This document shows, one piece after another, positions 14,441 through 18,211 of a stretch of DNA of 18,211 nt (positions within the stretch are counted from its first letter, which is position 1; the number at the start of each line of letters is the position of its first letter). The translations under genes were made by a program, and so were the position numbers. The stretch covers positions 1 to 18,211 of the forward strand of contig CATJWA010000268.1 of assembly GCA_949744025.1 (NCBI GenBank), in the 5' to 3' direction. The DNA is from an uncultured Eubacteriales bacterium. GTDB taxonomy: Bacteria > Bacillota > Clostridia > Oscillospirales > Oscillospiraceae. Below the pieces are notes generated by a model. The model was given only the letters and a program-made list of their open reading frames with translations, did no database searches and was not told the DNA's origin.

Positions 14441-14444
14441 AACA
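14436..14444 (-). promoter_or_regulatory. Extended -10 promoter candidate for the polymerase gene
   Basis: On the minus strand TGT-TATAAT (14444-14436) is a perfect extended -10 element. The -35 position (AGGCGC) is poor, as is common with extended -10 promoters. Transcription would begin about 50 bases before the GTG start, inside the hairpin at 14407-14440. Confidence 0.4.
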
Positions 14445-14463
14445 CAATATATTCTTCCGCGCC

Positions 14464-15309
14464 TCACTTTTTCACCACGGGAATCCAAACCTCAAATTTT
14501 GCGTTGTCGGGGTCCGCGTTGAGGTACACCTCCACGTCTGGCGCATCAGCGTACTCGTAGCCGGAGCCGGGCAGCCACTGGGTCACCACGCGCTGCTCAA
14601 GCTCCTGTATAGAGCGGTTCGTCCCCTCCCCCGGAAACACCGCCCAGGTACACGCCGGCACCGTGTACTCCTCAAGGCCCTCTGCCGGACGCGTGCTGGA
14701 CACGGCTATAAAATATCTCCACTGCTCCGCGTTTCCGCAGGCGCTCACACCCAAAAGCCCCATCGGCGGCGTGTCCATGAGCCCGGCAAGCCGCTCAATC
14801 GTTCCGTCCGAAGCCGCGCGCTGCCAAAGCTCGGGCACGGATTTGAAGTTTTTCTCAAGCTCACGCTCCAGCGGTGTTGAAATGCCCACTATGCGGAACG
14901 CCGGCTTGCTCTCTATACGGTAATTCATCTCATATCCTCCTTGTATGGAAATACTGAATTTTATTGGCGGAAAGGATTTCACGGTCAGTCCTTCGCTCCT
15001 TACCGCCGAGGGCGCCGCGCCGTGAATGGTCTGAAATGCGCGGTTGAAAGCCGTGGGCGAGCTGTAGCCGTATTTCAGCGCAAGGTCCACAACCTTCTCC
15101 CCACCGCCCAGCAGGTCCTCTGCGGCCAGCGACATCTTTCTCCTGCGGATATATTCAGAGAGCGTCACGCCCGCCATGTAGGTGAACATGCGCTGGAAAT
15201 GATACGACGAGCAGCAGGCAATCCTGCCGAGGCGCTCGGGGTCTATTTCCTGCGTGAGATTCTCCTCAATATAGCCCATACACTGGTTGAGCTTCTCTAC
15301 CCATTCCAT
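14464..15309 (-). CDS. AraC-family regulator with C-terminal GyrI-like effector-binding domain
   Basis: A 281-residue protein. The AraC/XylS double helix-turn-helix occupies about residues 5-108; its second half, VVDLALKYGYSSPTAFNRAFQTIHGAAPSAVR, is the classic signature. The rest, from about residue 128 (MNYRIESKPAFRIVGIS) to the end, is a GyrI-like small-molecule-binding fold as in Rob and BmrR-type proteins, usually sensing hydrophobic or cationic compounds. Such regulators often control efflux or stress genes; target and ligand here are unknown. The ATG at 15309 is preceded by AAGGAAGG. An internal, perfectly spaced ribosome binding site precedes Met128. A terminator follows the gene, and palindromes lie upstream. 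Confidence 0.92.
   Translation of the reverse strand: MEWVEKLNQCMGYIEENLTQEIDPERLGRIACCSSYHFQRMFTYMAGVTLSEYIRRRKMSLAAEDLLGGGEKVVDLALKYGYSSPTAFNRAFQTIHGAAPSAVRSEGLTVKSFPPIKFSISIQGGYEMNYRIESKPAFRIVGISTPLERELEKNFKSVPELWQRAASDGTIERLAGLMDTPPMGLLGVSACGNAEQWRYFIAVSSTRPAEGLEEYTVPACTWAVFPGEGTNRSIQELEQRVVTQWLPGSGYEYADAPDVEVYLNADPDNAKFEVWIPVVKK
14926..14942 (-). promoter_or_regulatory. Internal ribosome binding site and start for the GyrI-like domain
   Basis: On the minus strand AAGGAGG (14942-14936) stands 7 bases before an in-frame ATG (14928-14926) inside the AraC-family gene. This ATG begins exactly at the GyrI-like domain and would give a 154-residue protein lacking the DNA-binding part. The site is stronger than that of the full-length start. 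Confidence 0.5.
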
Positions 15310-15341
15310 TTGCCTGTCCTTCCTTTCCGCTGATTTTCTTC

Positions 15342-15376
15342 ATTATACCATGACCGCTTCGCGGTAATGGTATAAT
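15342..15376 (-). promoter_or_regulatory. Palindrome over the AraC-family gene promoter
   Basis: ATTATACCAT (15342-15351) pairs with ATGGTATAAT (15367-15376) and ACCGC (15353-15357) with GCGGT (15361-15365), with one mismatch and a 3-base loop. Its left edge read on the minus strand is an extended -10, TGG-TATAAT (15350-15342), placed to start a transcript about 25 bases before the AraC ATG. It may be an autoregulatory operator or simply a stable hairpin. A second inverted repeat lies at 15411-15435. The rest of the 15310-15487 gap shows no gene. Confidence 0.45.
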
Positions 15377-15410
15377 TGGTCATCTGCGTATGCACGACCA
15401 AAAGTCAAAC

Positions 15411-15435
15411 ATAATAACCGCTTTGTGATTATTAT
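15411..15435. repeat. Short inverted repeat between the radical-SAM and AraC-family genes
   Basis: ATAATAA (15411-15417) and TTATTAT (15429-15435) form a 7-bp stem with an 11-base loop. There is no good T-run on the minus strand, so it is a weak terminator candidate for the radical-SAM gene at best. Like the neighbouring palindrome it combines TATAAT-like and ACCGC/GCGGT sequence. Confidence 0.35.
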
Positions 15436-15487
15436 ACCGCGCCGTAGCCTTTTTCTCCTCTCAATTTCTGCACAAAAAAGCGAGATT

Positions 15488-16357
15488 TCACCACAGGCTG
15501 AGCTGCTCCCCCATTTCCGGACCGTCGAGGCGAGTCAGAAAATCAAAAATCCCTGCCTGCTCGCAGACTATACCGCAGTGCGCGCACTTCTCACGAAACA
15601 CGCTCCAAAGTACGCGCGAATTCGGGCTTTCCAGCTCGTAGCGCTCTCCATAGGTGCGGATGTATTTCTCCTTCAGCCCCGGAAAAAGGCGGTCAAGCTG
15701 CGCGTAGAAATACTCCCTGCTGCCCTCGCGCAGAGTCATGCCCATCCCAAAGCACACTATGCCGTAAACCCCCGCCCCGGCGCAGTAATCGAGAATGGCC
15801 GAGATGTTCTCCTGAGTGTCGTTTATAAATGGCAGCAGGGGTGAAAGCCACACCACGGTGGGTATGCCCGCCTCCTTCAAACGCATGAGCGCATCCACAC
15901 GCTCCCGTGTTGTACTCACGTTCGGCTCAAGCTTACGGCACAGCTCCTCGTCCGAGGTGGTCAGCGTCATCTGCACCACGCATTTTGTCCGCTCGTTTAT
16001 TTTTTTCAGCAGGTCAATGTCGCGCAGCACGAGCGCAGACTTTGTAATCATCGTCACGCCGAAGCCGCGTCGGTATATCACCTCCAGCGCACGGCGAAAA
16101 TTCCCCAGCTCCCGTTCCAGCGGGATATATGGGTCCGTCATCGAACCGGTGCCTATCATGCACGCCCGGCGCTTTCGCCTAAGAGCCTCGTCGAGCAGCT
16201 CCACGGCGTTTTCCTTCACCTCAACATCCTCGAAAGCGTGTCCGAAATTGTAGCAGTCGCTTCGGCTGTCGCAGTAAATACAGCCGTGGGTACAGCCGCG
16301 ATAGATGTTCATTCCGTTTTTTGCCGAAAGTATGCCCTTGGCTTTGACATAATGCAC
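15488..16357 (-). CDS. Radical SAM protein, SplB-like (COG1533) type
   Basis: A 289-residue radical S-adenosylmethionine protein. C22, C26 and C29 in YRGCTHGCIYCDS form the CX3CX2C iron-sulfur site. GTGSMTDPYIPLE and the later MTLTTSDEELCRKLEPN are typical of the family related to spore photoproduct lyase. A C-terminal cysteine group (REKCAHCGIVC) may bind another metal. True SplB repairs UV thymine dimers in spores, but most COG1533 members have no proven substrate, so I call it SplB-like only. The last five residues, QLSLW, resemble a sliding-clamp-binding peptide. The GTG start has AAAGGAGG 10 bases upstream and its own consensus promoter, divergent from uvrB. Confidence 0.87.
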   Translation of the reverse strand: MHYVKAKGILSAKNGMNIYRGCTHGCIYCDSRSDCYNFGHAFEDVEVKENAVELLDEALRRKRRACMIGTGSMTDPYIPLERELGNFRRALEVIYRRGFGVTMITKSALVLRDIDLLKKINERTKCVVQMTLTTSDEELCRKLEPNVSTTRERVDALMRLKEAGIPTVVWLSPLLPFINDTQENISAILDYCAGAGVYGIVCFGMGMTLREGSREYFYAQLDRLFPGLKEKYIRTYGERYELESPNSRVLWSVFREKCAHCGIVCEQAGIFDFLTRLDGPEMGEQLSLW

Positions 16358-16380
16358 CTGCGCGCACCTCCTTTATTTTT

Positions 16381-16409
16381 ATCATAACCTTCCCGCAAAC
16401 ATTTTTCAA
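16381..16409 (-). promoter_or_regulatory. Promoter for the radical-SAM gene
   Basis: On the minus strand TTGAAA (16409-16404), a 17-base spacer and TATGAT (16386-16381) form a good sigma-A promoter, with transcription starting about 15 bases before the GTG start. Its -35 box lies 21 bases from the -35 box of the uvrB promoter on the other strand. Confidence 0.7.
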
Positions 16410-16430
16410 GCAAAAACGCACTTCGTTTCG

Positions 16431-16459
16431 TTGTATCACAGCCATTTATGTGTTATAAT
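16431..16459 (+). promoter_or_regulatory. Promoter for uvrB
   Basis: TTGTAT (16431-16436), a 17-base spacer and a consensus TATAAT (16454-16459), preceded by TG to make an extended -10 (TGT-TATAAT). Transcription would start near 16466, leaving a leader of about 33 bases with AAGGAGGTG at 16485-16493. No Bacillota-type LexA box (GAAC-N4-GTTC) is visible. Confidence 0.8.
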
Positions 16460-16498
16460 TAAATTTTAGAGTAATTCCATACACAAGGAGGTGTCGTT

Positions 16499-18211
16499 TT
16501 GGAATTTAAGGTACACTCCCCCTTTGAGCCCACGGGCGACCAGCCGGAGGCCATAGCCGCGCTTGCGGACGGTCTCAGCCGCGGTTTGGAGGAGCAGATT
16601 CTGCTGGGTGTAACCGGCAGCGGCAAGACCTACACTATGGCCAAGGTCATAGAGCGCGTACAGCGCCCGACGCTGGTACTGGCCCACAACAAAACCCTTG
16701 CCGCCCAGCTTTGCAGCGAGTTCCGCGAGTTCTTTCCTGAAAATGCTGTGGAATATTTCGTCTCCTACTACGACTACTACCAGCCCGAGGCCTACATCGC
16801 CAGCACTGACACCTTCATCGAGAAGGACAGCTCCATCAACGAGGAAATCGACCGCCTGCGCCTGTCCGCCACGGCTTCCCTGCTGGAGCGGCGGGATGTT
16901 ATCGTCGTGGCCTCCGTCTCCTGCATATACGGTCTCGGCGAGCCGGAGGACTTTGAGAAAATGATGGTCACTCTGCGCGTGGGCGACACCGTGCCCATAG
17001 ACGAGCTGCTCCACCGGCTTATCGACATACGCTATGAGCGCAACGACATCGCTTTCGAGCGCAACATGTTCCGCGTGCGCGGCGACACGGTTGAAATCTG
17101 GCCGGCTTACTGGAAAGAGAGCGCCATCCGCGTGGAGTTCTTCGGCGACGAGATTGACCGCATAAGCGAGATTAACCCCATAACCGGAAACGTCACCATG
17201 CGTCTGAAAACCATTCCCGTTTGGCCTGCCAGCCACTATGTTACCACACATGAGAAAATGGAGAATGCCGCGCGCGAAATTCGCCGCGAATGCGATGAGC
17301 GTGTGAAATATTTTCAGGAAAACGGTAAGCTTATCGAGGCACAGCGAATCGCACAGCGCACGGCCTACGACCTTGAGATGATGCAGGAGCTCGGCTACTG
17401 CTCCGGCATAGAAAACTACAGCCGCATTATCTCCGGCCGCGAGCCCGGCTCCCCCCCGATGACGCTCATCGACTACTTTCCCGACGACTTCATTATGTTC
17501 ATAGACGAAAGCCACGCCACCCTGCCTCAGGTCCGCGCTATGTACAACGGCGACCGCGCGAGAAAGGAAAGCCTCGTTCAGTACGGCTTCCGTCTGCCCT
17601 CCGCCTTCGACAACCGCCCGCTGAAGTTCGACGAGTTCCGCGCCCGTGTGCATCAGGTCACCTACGTCTCCGCCACCCCCGGAGACTACGAGCGCGAGCG
17701 TGCCGGGCAGATAGTCGAGCAGATAATCCGCCCCACTGGGCTTGTGGACCCCGAAATCTCCGTGCGTCCGGTCGAGGGGCAGATTGATGACCTCATAGGT
17801 GAAATAAACGAGCGCGCAGGCCGAAACGAACGCACGCTTGTGACCACTCTGACCAAGCGCATGGCCGAGGATTTGACGCAGTACCTCACCAACGCCGGCA
17901 TCCGCTGCCGCTATATGCACCACGACATCGGCGCTATCGAGCGCATGGAGATAATCCGCGACCTGCGTTTAGGCGAGTTTGACGTGCTCATCGGCATAAA
18001 CCTGCTGCGCGAGGGTCTCGACCTTCCCGAGGTGGGGCTGGTAGCGATTCTCGACGCCGACAAGGAGGGATTCCTGCGCAACCTGCGTTCGATAACGCAG
18101 ATAGCCGGCCGCCCCGCCCGCCACTCCAACGGCCATGTGACGCTCTATGCCGACCGCGTGACCGACTCGATGATATATGCTATCGAACAGAGCAACCGCC
18201 GCCGCGAAAAA
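16499..18211 (+). CDS. uvrB: Excinuclease ABC subunit B (UvrB), 3' end outside window
   Basis: 571 codons of about 660 are visible. UvrB is the damage-verifying helicase of nucleotide excision repair; UvrA loads it and UvrC cuts with it. Walker A GVTGSGKT is at residues 37-44. The beta-hairpin that slides between DNA strands begins SYYDYYQPE at 89-97. DESH is at 336-339 and VSATPG follows. GINLLREGLDLPEVGLVAILDADKEGFLR marks the second helicase domain. Motif VI reads QIAGRPAR, with both arginines kept but variant neighbours. The UvrC-binding C-terminal domain is beyond the edge. The start is a TTG, 7 bases after a perfect AAGGAGG, and gives the conserved EFKVHSPFEPTGDQPEAI terminus. It has its own promoter. 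Confidence 0.97.
   Translation, partial: MEFKVHSPFEPTGDQPEAIAALADGLSRGLEEQILLGVTGSGKTYTMAKVIERVQRPTLVLAHNKTLAAQLCSEFREFFPENAVEYFVSYYDYYQPEAYIASTDTFIEKDSSINEEIDRLRLSATASLLERRDVIVVASVSCIYGLGEPEDFEKMMVTLRVGDTVPIDELLHRLIDIRYERNDIAFERNMFRVRGDTVEIWPAYWKESAIRVEFFGDEIDRISEINPITGNVTMRLKTIPVWPASHYVTTHEKMENAAREIRRECDERVKYFQENGKLIEAQRIAQRTAYDLEMMQELGYCSGIENYSRIISGREPGSPPMTLIDYFPDDFIMFIDESHATLPQVRAMYNGDRARKESLVQYGFRLPSAFDNRPLKFDEFRARVHQVTYVSATPGDYERERAGQIVEQIIRPTGLVDPEISVRPVEGQIDDLIGEINERAGRNERTLVTTLTKRMAEDLTQYLTNAGIRCRYMHHDIGAIERMEIIRDLRLGEFDVLIGINLLREGLDLPEVGLVAILDADKEGFLRNLRSITQIAGRPARHSNGHVTLYADRVTDSMIYAIEQSNRRREK

Noticed and set aside
16466..17923. Long open frame on the - strand opposite uvrB
   Set aside because: The plus frame encodes an unmistakable UvrB; the reverse frame is open only because of codon bias.

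Overview
The window looks like chromosomal DNA from a GC-rich Bacillota of the class Clostridia, possibly Oscillospiraceae-like. The evidence is the gene order nusB-xseA-xseB-ispA-dxs-tlyA-nadK-argR-recN (nadK between tlyA and argR is a clostridial arrangement), strong AGGAGG-type ribosome binding sites, frequent TTG and GTG starts, and a YolD-like protein near a Y-family polymerase. The lineage is inferred from gene content and order; no database search was run.

Left block (1-10428, all + strand). This is a tightly packed housekeeping run. It starts with the 3' end of nusB, then a GC-rich hairpin, then xseA and xseB (both subunits of exonuclease VII) and ispA (farnesyl diphosphate synthase). 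A 187-bp AT-rich gap with a hairpin and a promoter candidate follows. Then come dxs (first step of the MEP isoprenoid pathway), tlyA (rRNA 2'-O-methyltransferase), nadK (NADP supply), argR (arginine repressor), recN (double-strand-break repair), a low-molecular-weight protein phosphatase and a MATE-family efflux pump. ispA and dxs act in the same pathway. xseA, xseB and recN are DNA repair genes. A very strong hairpin at 10452-10503 closes the block against the convergent genes.

Right block (10504-16357, all - strand). Read in the direction of transcription: a radical-SAM protein of the SplB/COG1533 type, an AraC-family regulator with a GyrI-like ligand domain, a Y-family translesion polymerase, a 168-bp imperfect palindrome, an alpha/beta hydrolase, a YolD-like protein and a TauE/SafE-family permease. 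Polymerase, hydrolase and YolD-like gene probably share a transcript. The permease has its own consensus promoter, which begins inside the YolD-like stop codon.

Right edge (16358-18211). A short intergenic region carries two back-to-back promoters, one for the radical-SAM gene (-) and one for uvrB (+). uvrB runs off the window; 571 codons are visible.

The most interesting items are: the 168-bp palindromic, MITE-like or structured-RNA element between polymerase and hydrolase; a C-terminal sliding-clamp-like pentapeptide on the radical-SAM protein close to a polymerase that carries the canonical version; a perfect internal ribosome binding site that would release the GyrI-like domain of the AraC protein as a separate product; a hairpin lodged between the Shine-Dalgarno sequence and the start codon of xseA; and three palindromes placed over or between promoters of the repair and regulator genes.
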